From assembly GCF_019880585.1 (NCBI RefSeq), contig NZ_JAINVV010000009.1:1-64000 (forward strand): a DNA stretch of 64,000 nucleotides. Reading direction: 5' to 3'. Below are positions 1 through 9,114 of the stretch, piece by piece. The notes beneath the pieces were generated by a model. The model saw only the letters and a program-made list of their open reading frames with translations. It was not told the origin of the DNA and did not search any database. Source of the stretch: Sphingomonas colocasiae. GTDB lineage: Bacteria > Pseudomonadota > Alphaproteobacteria > Sphingomonadales > Sphingomonadaceae. A program made the translations under genes and the position numbers. Position 1 is the stretch's first letter, and each line of letters starts with the position of its first letter.

Positions 1-420
1 GAGCCAAAAACGCGGACGCCTGACCTTCCCCCTCTTACCGGGGCTGACCGGGCATCCTAGTTTTTTGCGACCGCTGCCAGAGCCAGTGTGGCCCCCCGCT
101 GCGGTGAGAGGGCATATATGGAGGGCCCTGAGACACGTCAACGCCTTTTTGTAGGAAATCTGTAATCGGCCGAATTCCGTCATCGCACCGTTCCGGAAGG
201 GCTGTTGCAGACCGGCATCCAAACCCCGTGTTTCCGGGCGTATGGCCACCCTCGCCACGGCACGTGCCTGATCCCCCTTTCCATCGCCCCTCTGCATATT
301 CACCGGACCGGATTACGAACCGACATGCGCTCGCGCTTTCGAATCGGCTTGGTTGCGCGATTCGACGCCGGATCGCGCCGAATCGTGTGATCTCGGCTTC
401 GGCCGTGAGTCGCGCCGCTC
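1..420. other. Left-edge stretch without a supported gene
   Basis: I see no convincing gene here. One plus-strand frame entering from the left edge reads AKNADA and stops at 21-23, so the last codons of an upstream plus-strand gene could end here, but six codons prove nothing. The remainder holds only short frames and lies beyond the 3' end of the minus-strand SDR gene. No clear terminator with a T-tract is visible. Confidence 0.4.
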
Positions 421-1332
421 CTATGAAAACCGAATCGCCGCATTGCGGCGCGCGCTGGCGACTTCGCGTTCCGCCTGGGCAAAGCCATAGGCCGGAGCGA
501 CCGCCGCCTTGCGATCGATCACCAAGGGCCAGTTCGCCACGAGCCTGCTGCCGGCTTCCGGCCCAGCACCGATATGACACCCTTCGGACAGCATGATCTC
601 CGCACTCGCGAAATGCCCGGCACCCGCGCACAGGATAGCGCGCGTCGGCGCATCCTCTCCCACCAATGCCAGCAGCCCGGGACTGACCAGCGCCGGATCG
701 AGTTCCACCAGACTTTCCTCCGCGAGCACGCCATGCGTCATCTGCGTCGCCGCGGTCGGCGCAAGACTGTTGACGCAAATGCCGTACTTCTCGCCCTCGA
801 TCGCCAGGGTCTGCATCAGACCGACCAGCGCCAGCTTCGCCGCGCCATAATTGGCCTGGCCGAAATTCCCCCACAAGCCGGAGGAGGAGGTCGTCATCAC
901 GATGCGACCATAGCGCTGCGCGCGCATCACATCCCAGACCGCCTTGCAGCAGATCGCCGCCCCGATCAGGTGAACGTCGACGACCAGCCGGAAATCGTCG
1001 AGCGTCATCTTCGTGAAGCTCCTGTCGCGCAGGATGCCGGCATTGTTGACGAGGATATCGATCCGGCCCCAACTGTCCTGCACGTTCGCGATCATTTCGC
1101 CGATCGCCGCCGCATCGGTGACGGATGCGGGCGCGTCCAGCGCAACCCCGCCCTGCTCCTCTATTTCCGCAGCCACCTGGCGTGCTGCCGCCGGATCGAG
1201 ATCGTTGACGACCACCGATGCCCCCTGTGTCGCCAGATACAGCGCGTGCGCCCGCCCGAGCCCGCTGCCCGCCCCGGTCACGATCGCCACGCGCCCATTC
1301 AGCGGCCGATCCGCATTCGATGCCATCGTCAT
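421..1332 (-). CDS. SDR family oxidoreductase (MFE-2-like dehydrogenase type)
   Basis: This 303-residue protein is a short-chain dehydrogenase, probably acting on a 3-hydroxyacyl-CoA or similar alcohol with NAD(P). The glycine-rich nucleotide site TGAGSGLGRAHA lies near residue 20, NNAG follows mid-protein, and a catalytic Ser precedes YGAAK, giving the Tyr-x3-Lys pair. GSGLGRAHA followed by VVVNDLD resembles the dehydrogenase part of peroxisomal multifunctional enzyme type 2; this is family resemblance, not proof of substrate. The ATG at 1332 has GAGGAA upstream; 1326 is an alternative start. It is the last gene of the minus-strand group headed by the receptor at 9.0 kb, but a palindrome 17 bases before the start suggests its own promoter. 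Confidence 0.85.
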   Translation of the reverse strand: MTMASNADRPLNGRVAIVTGAGSGLGRAHALYLATQGASVVVNDLDPAAARQVAAEIEEQGGVALDAPASVTDAAAIGEMIANVQDSWGRIDILVNNAGILRDRSFTKMTLDDFRLVVDVHLIGAAICCKAVWDVMRAQRYGRIVMTTSSSGLWGNFGQANYGAAKLALVGLMQTLAIEGEKYGICVNSLAPTAATQMTHGVLAEESLVELDPALVSPGLLALVGEDAPTRAILCAGAGHFASAEIMLSEGCHIGAGPEAGSRLVANWPLVIDRKAAVAPAYGFAQAEREVASARRNAAIRFS

Positions 1333-1348
1333 GATGCTGATTCCTCTT

Positions 1349-1370
1349 ATTCACTCTCTAGTTAGTTAAT
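1349..1370. promoter_or_regulatory. Putative TetR-type operator before the SDR gene
   Basis: This 22-bp imperfect palindrome begins ATTCACTCTC and ends GTTAAT; 8 of 11 base pairs are self-complementary. It resembles the palindrome at 9056-9077 before the TonB receptor of the same cluster, sharing the first ten bases and the spacing. A TetR gene lies between the two, so local autoregulation is the simple inference. Confidence 0.5.
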
Positions 1371-1410
1371 ATTAGTCGCGAACTGGTCAGACATAAGGCC
1401 ACTGAGAGCG

Positions 1411-2166
1411 CTAGACGCTTTTCGCGCTGCAGATCTGCCGGAAACCCGCCGCCATGAATGCGGCCATGCGCGCCTTGATCGCCTCGAAATCCTCGGATCG
1501 GCAGATACCGCCCGACAATTTGTCGATACGGCCGGTTCGCGCCAGCGTGACCATCAGGGCGCCGGTGACGAAATGATAGCCCCAGAAAATGTCCTCGGCC
1601 GCGCAATCGGGCATGGCCTTTTTCAGCAGATCGATCAGCCGCAGCACGACGGGATCGAAATGGCTGTCCATCATCTCGGCGCCCCATTCGGGGGTATTGG
1701 CGACCTGGGCGCTCAGTGCGCCGTAATTCTTCCAGCCTTCACCGCCATGGATATAGAGATCCAGATCGGTATCGAGGAACGCATGCAGCGCACCCTCGAT
1801 CGTCGGCTTGCCGGCAGTCGCGCGATCATAGACGTCGAGCGCCTCCATCCGGCGCGTGCTCGTCACCACCGCGCGGCGCGCGAAGACCGCGTCGAACAGC
1901 GTCTTCTTGTCCGCGAAATAATAGTTGAGCAGCGTGTGATGCACGCCGACGCGCTTGGCGACGTCCTTCAGCGTGACGCCATGCAAGCCGTGTTTCGAAA
2001 AGAGATTCTCCGCCTCGTCGAGAATCTGTTCCATCGTTTCGGCGCGCTGTTCAGCCTTGGTGGATCGCCGACGCGATTTCGCCTGATCTGCCACTCGTTC
2101 CGCTTTCAATCCCTGTTCGCCGGATGCACCGGCGGCCGCGCCGACAGACATCTCAAGCCCCGCCAT
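1411..2166 (-). CDS. TetR/AcrR family transcriptional regulator
   Basis: This regulator of about 251 residues has a typical N-terminal TetR helix-turn-helix. It reads AETMEQILDEAENLFSKHG, then VTLKDVAKRVGVHHTLLNYY and FADKKTLFDAVF. The rest is a helical ligand-binding domain without recognisable motifs. The start at 2166 overlaps the stop of the acyl-CoA ligase gene (2153-2155); ATG 2151, just after that stop, is nearly as good. Being inside the operon it probably controls, it is likely an autoregulated repressor that releases DNA when an acyl-CoA or related intermediate binds. The palindromes at 9056-9077 and 1349-1370 are its most plausible operators. The ligand is unknown. Confidence 0.85.
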   Translation of the reverse strand: MAGLEMSVGAAAGASGEQGLKAERVADQAKSRRRSTKAEQRAETMEQILDEAENLFSKHGLHGVTLKDVAKRVGVHHTLLNYYFADKKTLFDAVFARRAVVTSTRRMEALDVYDRATAGKPTIEGALHAFLDTDLDLYIHGGEGWKNYGALSAQVANTPEWGAEMMDSHFDPVVLRLIDLLKKAMPDCAAEDIFWGYHFVTGALMVTLARTGRIDKLSGGICRSEDFEAIKARMAAFMAAGFRQICSAKSV

Positions 2167-3739
2167 AGTCTTCGCGCAAGCGAATCTTATCGATTTTTCC
2201 GGTCGGCGCCAGCGGCATGGCCGGCAGCCGGACGATCGCATCGGGGATCCACCACGGCGCCACCCGCCCTTCCAGCGGCGCCAGCAGCGCCGCATCGTCC
2301 AGCTCCTCGCCATTGTTCATTTCGACGAGCAGCACCGGGCGTTCCCCCCATTTCGCGTCCTGCCGGCCGATCACCGCCGCGAGCGACACTTGCGGCAACG
2401 CGCCGACCACCGCCTCGATCTCCGCCGGATTGATCCATTCCCCGCCCGACTTGATCAGATCCTTGGCGCGACCCGTGATCATCAGATTGCCCTTCGCATC
2501 GATGCGCGCGAGATCGCCGGTCGAAAACCAGCCATCGGCATCGGTCGCGGCTTCGGCCTGCCCGAAATAGCGATCGACCACCGATGCGCCACGAACCTGC
2601 AGATGCCCCTCGCCCCCGCGCTGATCGGGGAGCGGTATGCCGGCCGCGTCGGTGAGCAGCAGATCGACGCCGATCGCGGGCCGGCCCGATATCGCGGGGT
2701 TGCGATCCGGATCGTCGGGCGGGGCGATGGTGCCCAGCGGCGAAAGTTCCGTCATGCCCCAGCTCGTCTGCACCGTCACGCCCAGGCGGCGTTCGATGCG
2801 CGCCATCAGCGCGGGCGCCATCGGCGCACCGCCGACGATGATCCGTTTGAGCGACGGCAATGCGCCCCCGGCCACCTCAAGATGCTCGACCAGCCCGAGC
2901 CATACCGTGGGCACGCCGACACCGATCGTCACCCCCTCGGCCGCGATCAGCCTCGCCAGGCTGGCGCCGTCGGCCTGGCGCCCGGGCAACACCAGCTTGC
3001 CGCCGACCGCCGGCACCGCGAAGGGCAGCCCCCAAGCATTGGCATGGAACATCGGCACCACCGCCAGCACGGCATCCCGCGCGGTAAACGCCATGACATC
3101 GGCCTGCAGCGTGCGCAGCGTGTGAAGGAAGCTGCCGCGATGCGTATAGGTGACGCCCTTCGGCGCGCCCGTCGTGCCTGAGGTGAAGCAGAGCCCGGCC
3201 GGCGCTCGCTCGTCGAAGCCGCCCCAGGACACGCCGCCGGGCGCGGCAGCGATCAAAGGTTCGAGCACGTCAAGCGGTGGTGCACCGGCGGGCCATTCGC
3301 CGCCATCGCCATCGATCGCCAGCACCCGCCCGATACCGGGCGCACGTTCGACGATCAGCCGCGCGAGCGGCAACAGATCGACGCTGACGACGAGCAGCTT
3401 TGCGCCCGACCGGACCGCCATGGCGGCAAGCTGCAGCGCGGTGAGGCGCGGATTGAGCGTGTGGCAGACCGCGCCAATGCCCATCACGGCATACCAGCAT
3501 TCGACATGCGCCTGGCTGTTCCAGGCGAGCGTCGCGACGCGGTCGCCCTCACCCACGCCGAAACCCGCGAGCAGCGACGAGATCGCGAGACTGCGTGCGC
3601 GCAGCGCGGCGTAGCCGATCCGGCCGATCCCCCCATCCTCGCGCGCCGTCACCACCTCCGCATCGGGATGCCAGCGGGCGGCATGATCGAGGAACTTGTC
3701 GAGCGTGAGCGGGAAATCCTGAATCGCACCGTGGATCAT
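2153..3739 (-). CDS. AMP-forming acyl-CoA synthetase (medium-chain type)
   Basis: This 528-residue enzyme activates a carboxylic acid with ATP and CoA through an acyl-adenylate. The P-loop-like motif FTSGTTGAPKGV lies near residue 180, WGMTE in the middle and STGDLARID with GRAKDLIKSGGEWI further on. PTGKIDK carries the catalytic lysine near the C-terminus, so all usual motifs are present. Length and style fit the AlkK-like fatty/medium-chain ligases. The ATG at 3739 overlaps the upstream esterase stop by four bases (ATGA), so the two are translationally coupled. An ester hydrolase followed by a CoA ligase suggests that the acid released by the esterase is activated here. Confidence 0.9.
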   Translation of the reverse strand: MIHGAIQDFPLTLDKFLDHAARWHPDAEVVTAREDGGIGRIGYAALRARSLAISSLLAGFGVGEGDRVATLAWNSQAHVECWYAVMGIGAVCHTLNPRLTALQLAAMAVRSGAKLLVVSVDLLPLARLIVERAPGIGRVLAIDGDGGEWPAGAPPLDVLEPLIAAAPGGVSWGGFDERAPAGLCFTSGTTGAPKGVTYTHRGSFLHTLRTLQADVMAFTARDAVLAVVPMFHANAWGLPFAVPAVGGKLVLPGRQADGASLARLIAAEGVTIGVGVPTVWLGLVEHLEVAGGALPSLKRIIVGGAPMAPALMARIERRLGVTVQTSWGMTELSPLGTIAPPDDPDRNPAISGRPAIGVDLLLTDAAGIPLPDQRGGEGHLQVRGASVVDRYFGQAEAATDADGWFSTGDLARIDAKGNLMITGRAKDLIKSGGEWINPAEIEAVVGALPQVSLAAVIGRQDAKWGERPVLLVEMNNGEELDDAALLAPLEGRVAPWWIPDAIVRLPAMPLAPTGKIDKIRLREDYGGA

Positions 3740-5355
3740 GGGCAATCCGCACTTGCGGGCAGCACGGGCGAGACGGTGCCGGTATTCCAGTTCCAGGGCA
3801 GGTTGCCCGCCGCGCGACGCCGGCAGACCGCCGCTTCGTGCAGCGCATACATGCCCGGCATCAGCCGCACGCCGGCGCGCGGCACATCCGCGAACGCCAT
3901 GAAGGCGGCGTCCTTGCCATAGGGTCGCCATGCCGCCTGCCCTTTCGCGACCGGATTGCCGTCGCGCGCGAACGACGCCCAATAATCGCCCATCGCCGCC
4001 GAGAAACGCTTCTCCCCAACGGTGTCGGGAATTTTGGGCCAGAACGGCGGCGCGTCGGCGGCGGTACCGAAGACGAACGGGATTTCCGCGGCATGGAAGC
4101 CGTGCAGGCCATTCTCGTCTGCCGCCGGATAGCCATGGTCGAACAGATAAAGATAGGCAGGCTGGCCGATCGCCGTCTGCCCGATCGCCAGCCGCTCCGC
4201 CGTCCAGCCATAGAGCGCGTCGCGCGGCGCGGCGAGCACGGCCTCACCCGGATCACGCGATGGATAGAGGCGCAGCCAGGCATCCGAGAGGTCGCCATAG
4301 CGCGCGCGGATCGCCGCCTCATAAGCACCTGCACTGGCGGGCGCGGGCGGAGCCAGGAACCGCAGCGAGCGGATCTCGCCGATATTGAAGCCGGCGATCA
4401 GCGGCACCGGCGCCTGCTCACCGCGATCGAAGATTTCGACAAGCTGGCGCGGCAGGACCTTTCCGTCGATCGTGCCCCAGGGCATGTAGCCGGCTTTCGC
4501 GGCATTCTCGGTCAGCGCGACCGGATCCATGGCGCGAAGCGCCGCGATATCGGGCGCGCCGAGCGCCGCCGCGACCTTTTGGCCCGTCTCCTCGGCGGCG
4601 GCTTCGCCATGGAGCGCGTCCTTCAGCGACGGCGTCGAGATCATATAGGCACTCTGCGCGATCGCCTTGTGGAACAGCCCCCGCGCCCGGGGCGCCGCCA
4701 TCAGATACATGACGCTGAGCGCGCCGGCGGATTCGCCCGCGATGGTCACGTTGCCGGCATCGCCGCCAAAGGCGCCGATATTCGCCTTCACCCATTGCAG
4801 CGCAGCGATCTGGTCGAGCAGGCCGTAATTGCCCGATACACCGGCCGCCGATTCCGCGCTGAGGCCGGGATGAGCGAGATATCCGAGCACGCCGAGGCGA
4901 TAGTTGATCGAAACGACGATCATGCCGCGCGCGGCGAGCTTCGCGCCGTCATACATCGCTTCATGGCTGTAGCCCGTCGTCAGCGCGCCGCCATGGATCC
5001 AGACGAAGACCGGCGCATCCTTTGCCCGTTCGGGCGCCCAGATATTGAGCGTCAGGCAATCCTCGTCGATCTTCGCGGGTGGATTGGCATAGATGCTGCC
5101 GGCACGCGGGCGCGGCTGGATGCAGGCGGCGCCGAAGCCCTGCGCCTTGCGCACCCCCTGCCATGCGGGCAGCGCGGCCGGCGGCTTCCAGCGCAGGTCA
5201 CCCACGGGCGGCCGGGCATAGGGAATGCCCTTGAACACGGCGATGCCGCGCGCCGCCTTGCCCTCGACAGCACCGGCGGGCGCCTGGACGACCTGCGCGG
5301 AGGCGGTGCCGGCAAGCAGCGAGATCGCCGCGGCGACAAGAAACGGGCATTTCAT
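3736..5355 (-). CDS. Secreted type-B carboxylesterase
   Basis: This 539-residue alpha/beta hydrolase starts with a Sec signal peptide (MKCPFLVAAAISLLAGTASA, cut before Q-V), so it probably acts in the periplasm or outside. The oxyanion region VFVWIHGGAL and the nucleophile elbow GESAGALS near residue 200 are clear. Family features LHGFHAAEIPFVFG (catalytic His region) and DYWASFARDGNPV lie towards the C-terminus. Full length for carboxylesterase type B. It overlaps the MFS gene upstream and the ligase gene downstream by four bases each. In this context it may release an acid from an ester brought in by the TonB receptor. The substrate cannot be read from the sequence. Confidence 0.9.
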   Translation of the reverse strand: MKCPFLVAAAISLLAGTASAQVVQAPAGAVEGKAARGIAVFKGIPYARPPVGDLRWKPPAALPAWQGVRKAQGFGAACIQPRPRAGSIYANPPAKIDEDCLTLNIWAPERAKDAPVFVWIHGGALTTGYSHEAMYDGAKLAARGMIVVSINYRLGVLGYLAHPGLSAESAAGVSGNYGLLDQIAALQWVKANIGAFGGDAGNVTIAGESAGALSVMYLMAAPRARGLFHKAIAQSAYMISTPSLKDALHGEAAAEETGQKVAAALGAPDIAALRAMDPVALTENAAKAGYMPWGTIDGKVLPRQLVEIFDRGEQAPVPLIAGFNIGEIRSLRFLAPPAPASAGAYEAAIRARYGDLSDAWLRLYPSRDPGEAVLAAPRDALYGWTAERLAIGQTAIGQPAYLYLFDHGYPAADENGLHGFHAAEIPFVFGTAADAPPFWPKIPDTVGEKRFSAAMGDYWASFARDGNPVAKGQAAWRPYGKDAAFMAFADVPRAGVRLMPGMYALHEAAVCRRRAAGNLPWNWNTGTVSPVLPASADCP

Positions 5356-6665
5356 CGTGCGGCCTCCTTGCGGATCGCCCGCGCGAGCAACAGGAAAAGC
5401 AGGATCGCCAGCCCGTAGAACGGAACCAGCGTGTAGAAGGCCGATTGCAGCGGCCTGGCATGGCCATGCGCGCCGAACCAGTCGCTCGCCGCTCCCAGCC
5501 AGGTCGGCCCAAGGCCCAGGCCGACCAGGTTCATCACCAGCAGCAGCAGCGCGCCGGCCAACACCCGTTCATTGGGCTTCACCTCCTCCTGCACCAGCGC
5601 CACCGCCGGCGAGAGGTAGAAATAGTTGAGCGCGAACGGCACGATGAGCATGATCATCGCCAGTTCCCAGCCCGGCGCCCAGACGAACGCGACGAAGAAG
5701 GGAATGGCGACCGTCAGCCCGATGGCGGGAATCAGCGCATAGGCCCGCTTGTCGCGCGGCGCGAGCCGATCGACGAGCCGCCCGGCAAAGAAGATGCCCC
5801 CGCCCATCGAGAACAGGATCAGCAACGAATACCAGATAGCGACCTGCTCAAGCGTCATGCCCTTTTCCTCCATCAGGAAAAGCGTCGCGAAATTGCCAGA
5901 ACCATAGGTGATGAACTGGTTGGCGGCGGTGGCCAGCGCCACCAGGAGCAGCACGCGCCGCCTGAAGAACATCCGGCAGGTCGCGAGGAACGGCGCCTTG
6001 GCGGGCGGTTCATAGGCGGTCTGCGGCGCATCGGCGGGAATGTCGAGCCCGCCGCGCGGGGGTTCACGCACGGTCAGATAGACGATCAGCGCCGTCACCA
6101 CGCCGATCGCGCCAACCGCGATAAACGCGTCGCGCCAGCTGAAGGCGACCGCCACCGACGCGCCGAACGCCACACCCAGCGCATTGCCGATCGGCGGGCC
6201 GAGATTGTAGAGCCCAAGTGCGGTACCGCGCGTACCGGGGCGGAAATAATCGGAGATGATCGCATAGGATGGCGGCACGCCGCCTGCCTCCCCCACGCCC
6301 ACCGTCATGCGGGCCAGCGCAAGCTGCGGATAGCTGGCAGCAAAACCGCAGGCGACCGTCGCCGCGCTCCACAAGGCGCACGCGAAGGACAGCACCTTCA
6401 CCCGGTTCGCGCGATCGGCGAACCAGGCGACAGGGATCGAGATCAAGCCATAGAAAAGTGCGAAGTAGAGCCCGCTGATCAGCCCGATCTGGCCGTGGGT
6501 CAGCCCGAGCTCGTCGCGGATGGGCTTCGCCAGGATCGACAGCAACTGCCGGTCGAGGAAGTTCAGCACATAGACGAAGCAGAGCACGCCCAGCACGAAC
6601 CAGGCGCGCCGATCCGGCCGCGCGGGCGGCACGGCCGGAGCCAATGCGGGATCGGCACCCGTCAT
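5352..6665 (-). CDS. MFS transporter, spinster-like
   Basis: This 437-residue inner-membrane carrier has about twelve hydrophobic segments. The first helix reads FVYVLNFLDRQLLSIL, the form seen in spinster-like MFS proteins common in sphingomonads. ADRANRVKVL is the loop 2-3 motif and ARMTVGVGEAGG the helix 4-5 motif. It starts three bases after the TonB receptor stop and overlaps the esterase start by four bases, so it is the second gene of the operon. Together with the receptor it probably carries the nutrient, or its hydrolysis product, across the inner membrane. The direction and substrate are inferred only from context. Confidence 0.88.
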   Translation of the reverse strand: MTGADPALAPAVPPARPDRRAWFVLGVLCFVYVLNFLDRQLLSILAKPIRDELGLTHGQIGLISGLYFALFYGLISIPVAWFADRANRVKVLSFACALWSAATVACGFAASYPQLALARMTVGVGEAGGVPPSYAIISDYFRPGTRGTALGLYNLGPPIGNALGVAFGASVAVAFSWRDAFIAVGAIGVVTALIVYLTVREPPRGGLDIPADAPQTAYEPPAKAPFLATCRMFFRRRVLLLVALATAANQFITYGSGNFATLFLMEEKGMTLEQVAIWYSLLILFSMGGGIFFAGRLVDRLAPRDKRAYALIPAIGLTVAIPFFVAFVWAPGWELAMIMLIVPFALNYFYLSPAVALVQEEVKPNERVLAGALLLLVMNLVGLGLGPTWLGAASDWFGAHGHARPLQSAFYTLVPFYGLAILLFLLLARAIRKEAAR

Positions 6666-6668
6666 CGC

Positions 6669-8984
6669 CTAGATACCGTAACCGACGCGGATGCCGACGG
6701 TGCGCGGCCGCATCGTCCCGAAGCGGCTGACCAGAAAGGCTTCGGGGTGGATATAGGTGATCGAGTGATCGTCGAAGAGATTCTCGACATAAAGCTGCGC
6801 GGACAAGTCACCCTTCTTCAGCCCGAAGCTGAGATTGACATTGGTATAGTCGTCGGTTTTGCCGAAGGTCACCAGCGGCACGTTCGGGCGCCCCGGCGTG
6901 TTCGGGAAACTGCTGTTGAACGATCCGATATGCTGCGCATTCGCCGCGATCGTCGCCTGGACGTCGCTCGCAAGATCGAAGCTGTAGGCGACATAGGCGG
7001 CCCCCTGGATACGCGGCGCGGACAGGCGATGACCAAGCACCGCGCCGGAGATCGCGGCCTCCTCCGGCGAAAGCCGGGTGATCTTGGAATCATTGTACGC
7101 GCCGTTGACGCCCACCGCCCAGCCCGTCGCCGGGATCACGCCGATCTCGAATTCGAAGCCCTTGCTGCGCGCCGCGCCGATATTGGTCGCGAACTGGACC
7201 GAGTCCGACACGCGGTTCGCCTGTGCCTGGATATTGCTCCAGTCGATCAGGTAGAAGGCGGTATTGATCGTCACCCGCCCGCCGAGCCAGCTGCCCTTGG
7301 CGCCGACCTCATAGCTTTTGAGGTCGTCCGAGCTGGCGCCAAAGGGAATGATGATGTCATTGGGATCGACCAGGCTCGGCCGGCCGGCAAAGGCATTGAC
7401 GATCGGTGCGCGAAAGCCGGTCGCGAAGGTCGCGTAGGTGGTGAGATTGTCGTTGGGCTTGAAGGTGGCGCTCGCCTTCCACGACGGCTTCGATCCCTTC
7501 GCCTTGACGCCCTCCACCGCGGCATAGGGCGTGAAGGTATTGAAGTTCACGGGGATGCCGAGCAGCGCATAGTCATAATAGGTGAAGCCGAAGGCCGAAG
7601 CGAGATAGCCGCCTGCCTCGGTGAAGCCCTGCGCGGAAATGCGGCCGTAGCGCATGCCCGCGGTCAGCCAGAACCTGTCGGAGAAACGATAGGTCAGTTC
7701 GCCGAAGCCCGCCAGTTCCTGACTGATCTGATGGGTGAACTGTTTCTGGAAATATTTGTCGGGCAGCCCGGTCAGGCCCCGCGCCTGCAGAAACGGGATC
7801 GAGGAACGGTAGAAATAGTCCACGTCGCGGCGGCGGTGCAGATAGAAGCCGCCGACGACGAACTGGAACGGCCCGTCCAGCGTGGAGGCCAGGCGCGATT
7901 CCTGTACGAAGACCTTGTCGTACGCATCGGCATCCAGGCCGAACGCGATCGGCGCGCCCGGGAAGGAGCCGGGCGCGAAGGTGCCGGCCAGATCGACATA
8001 GAAGCGCTGATCGAAATCCGAATAGGTGGAGGAACTGGTCAGCTTCGCGAAATCGAATTCATATTCGACCGTGGCGTTGGCGATCATCTGCTTGCCGGTG
8101 AAGCGATCGGGTTCGTCCGACACCCGCTTTTCGCGCCCCAGCGCCGGATTGGTGAGCGAACTGTCCCTTGGATTGCTGTATTCGTAGGACCCGAGCAGCT
8201 TGATCGAAAGCCGATCGGTCGGCTGCCATTTCAGCACCAGCCGGCCGCCATAATCGATCAGCGAATTCGAATTGTGGACGCCGGTGCCGACATTGTCGAG
8301 ATAACCGTCCTCGTCCCGGTAGAAACCCACCGCGCGGATCGCCAGGCGATCGTCGACCAGCGGCACATTGACCATCGCATTATAGCGCTGGCGGAAGGAA
8401 TCGGATCCGGTCAGGCCGAAATCGACAAGCACCGATGCGTCGAAATCGTTGAGATCGGGGCTCTTGGTCAAAATGCGCATCGCGCCAGAAAGCGAACCGG
8501 AGCCGAACAATGTGCCTTGCGGCCCGCGCAGGAACTCGACGCGTTCGACGTCGAAAAGATTGGGATCGACGACGGTGGTGTTGCCGATCGTCGAGACGGG
8601 CAGTTCGTCGATATAGATGGCGACCGAGCTTTGCAGATTGGCGTTATAGCCGTTGGTGGCGATGCCGCGTGCCGTGAAATTGTTGAAATTCTGCGTCGGG
8701 CGATTGAGCACGACACCCGGCGTCTCGCGACCGATGCCTTCGTACCCGACAATGCCCTTTTCGGTCAGCGCTTCCTGCGTGAACGCGGTGATGCTGATCG
8801 GAACGTCCCGGATGCGTTCCTCGCGGCGCGTGGCGGTGACGATGATGTCGCCGCTGACGGCAGCCCCCTCGTCCCTTTCGTCGGATTGCGGTGCGGCATC
8901 ATCCCGCGCCTGCGCGGCAGCACCTGCCGGGATCGCGAACAGCGCGCCCGCGCATACGGACACAAACAGCCTTGCCCTCATCAT
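6669..8984 (-). CDS. TonB-dependent outer-membrane receptor
   Basis: This receptor of about 771 residues has a signal peptide (LFVSVCAGALFAIPAGAAAQ) and a TonB box-like segment, SGDIIVTATRREERIRDVPI. The plug domain has VERVEFLRGPQGTLFGSGSL, and a long beta-barrel follows. There is no STN domain, so it should transport but not signal to a sigma factor. Two adjacent ATGs (8984 and 8981) follow a GGAGAGGGG purine run; 8981 has the better spacing. It heads the operon running to the TetR gene. The palindrome at 9056-9077 is about 70 bases upstream. Receptors of this group in sphingomonads import many organic substrates besides iron chelates, which suits the esterase and ligase downstream. Confidence 0.9.
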   Translation of the reverse strand: MMRARLFVSVCAGALFAIPAGAAAQARDDAAPQSDERDEGAAVSGDIIVTATRREERIRDVPISITAFTQEALTEKGIVGYEGIGRETPGVVLNRPTQNFNNFTARGIATNGYNANLQSSVAIYIDELPVSTIGNTTVVDPNLFDVERVEFLRGPQGTLFGSGSLSGAMRILTKSPDLNDFDASVLVDFGLTGSDSFRQRYNAMVNVPLVDDRLAIRAVGFYRDEDGYLDNVGTGVHNSNSLIDYGGRLVLKWQPTDRLSIKLLGSYEYSNPRDSSLTNPALGREKRVSDEPDRFTGKQMIANATVEYEFDFAKLTSSSTYSDFDQRFYVDLAGTFAPGSFPGAPIAFGLDADAYDKVFVQESRLASTLDGPFQFVVGGFYLHRRRDVDYFYRSSIPFLQARGLTGLPDKYFQKQFTHQISQELAGFGELTYRFSDRFWLTAGMRYGRISAQGFTEAGGYLASAFGFTYYDYALLGIPVNFNTFTPYAAVEGVKAKGSKPSWKASATFKPNDNLTTYATFATGFRAPIVNAFAGRPSLVDPNDIIIPFGASSDDLKSYEVGAKGSWLGGRVTINTAFYLIDWSNIQAQANRVSDSVQFATNIGAARSKGFEFEIGVIPATGWAVGVNGAYNDSKITRLSPEEAAISGAVLGHRLSAPRIQGAAYVAYSFDLASDVQATIAANAQHIGSFNSSFPNTPGRPNVPLVTFGKTDDYTNVNLSFGLKKGDLSAQLYVENLFDDHSITYIHPEAFLVSRFGTMRPRTVGIRVGYGI

Positions 8985-9055
8985 CCCCTCTCCATCTCGC
9001 GCCGATCGCATGCCGGCATGACAGCTTCATGCCGCCTGTTCGCGAGGGAGTCAAT

Positions 9056-9077
9056 ATTCACTCTCACGAGTGTGAAT
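9056..9077. promoter_or_regulatory. Putative TetR-type operator before the receptor operon
   Basis: This 22-bp palindrome has arms ATTCAC-CTC and GAG-GTGAAT; 9 of 11 pairs are self-complementary. It lies about 70 bases upstream of the TonB receptor start. It resembles 1349-1370, before the SDR of the same cluster. It is probably the binding site of the TetR protein encoded at 1411-2166. Confidence 0.55.
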
Positions 9078-9114
9078 AAAATGATGGATGGCGCGCTGGC
9101 CTTCGGATCAATCG

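Noticed and set aside
107-165. Fifteen-codon frame MEGPETRQRLFVGNL
   Set aside because: Too short, with no clear ribosome binding site or context.
1355-1371. Match to the 17-bp palindrome (reverse complement of TATTAACTAACTAGAGA)
   Set aside because: It matches the 60399 copy at 13 of 17 positions but lacks the TCAAG core, and it overlaps the better-supported TetR-type dyad 1349-1370.
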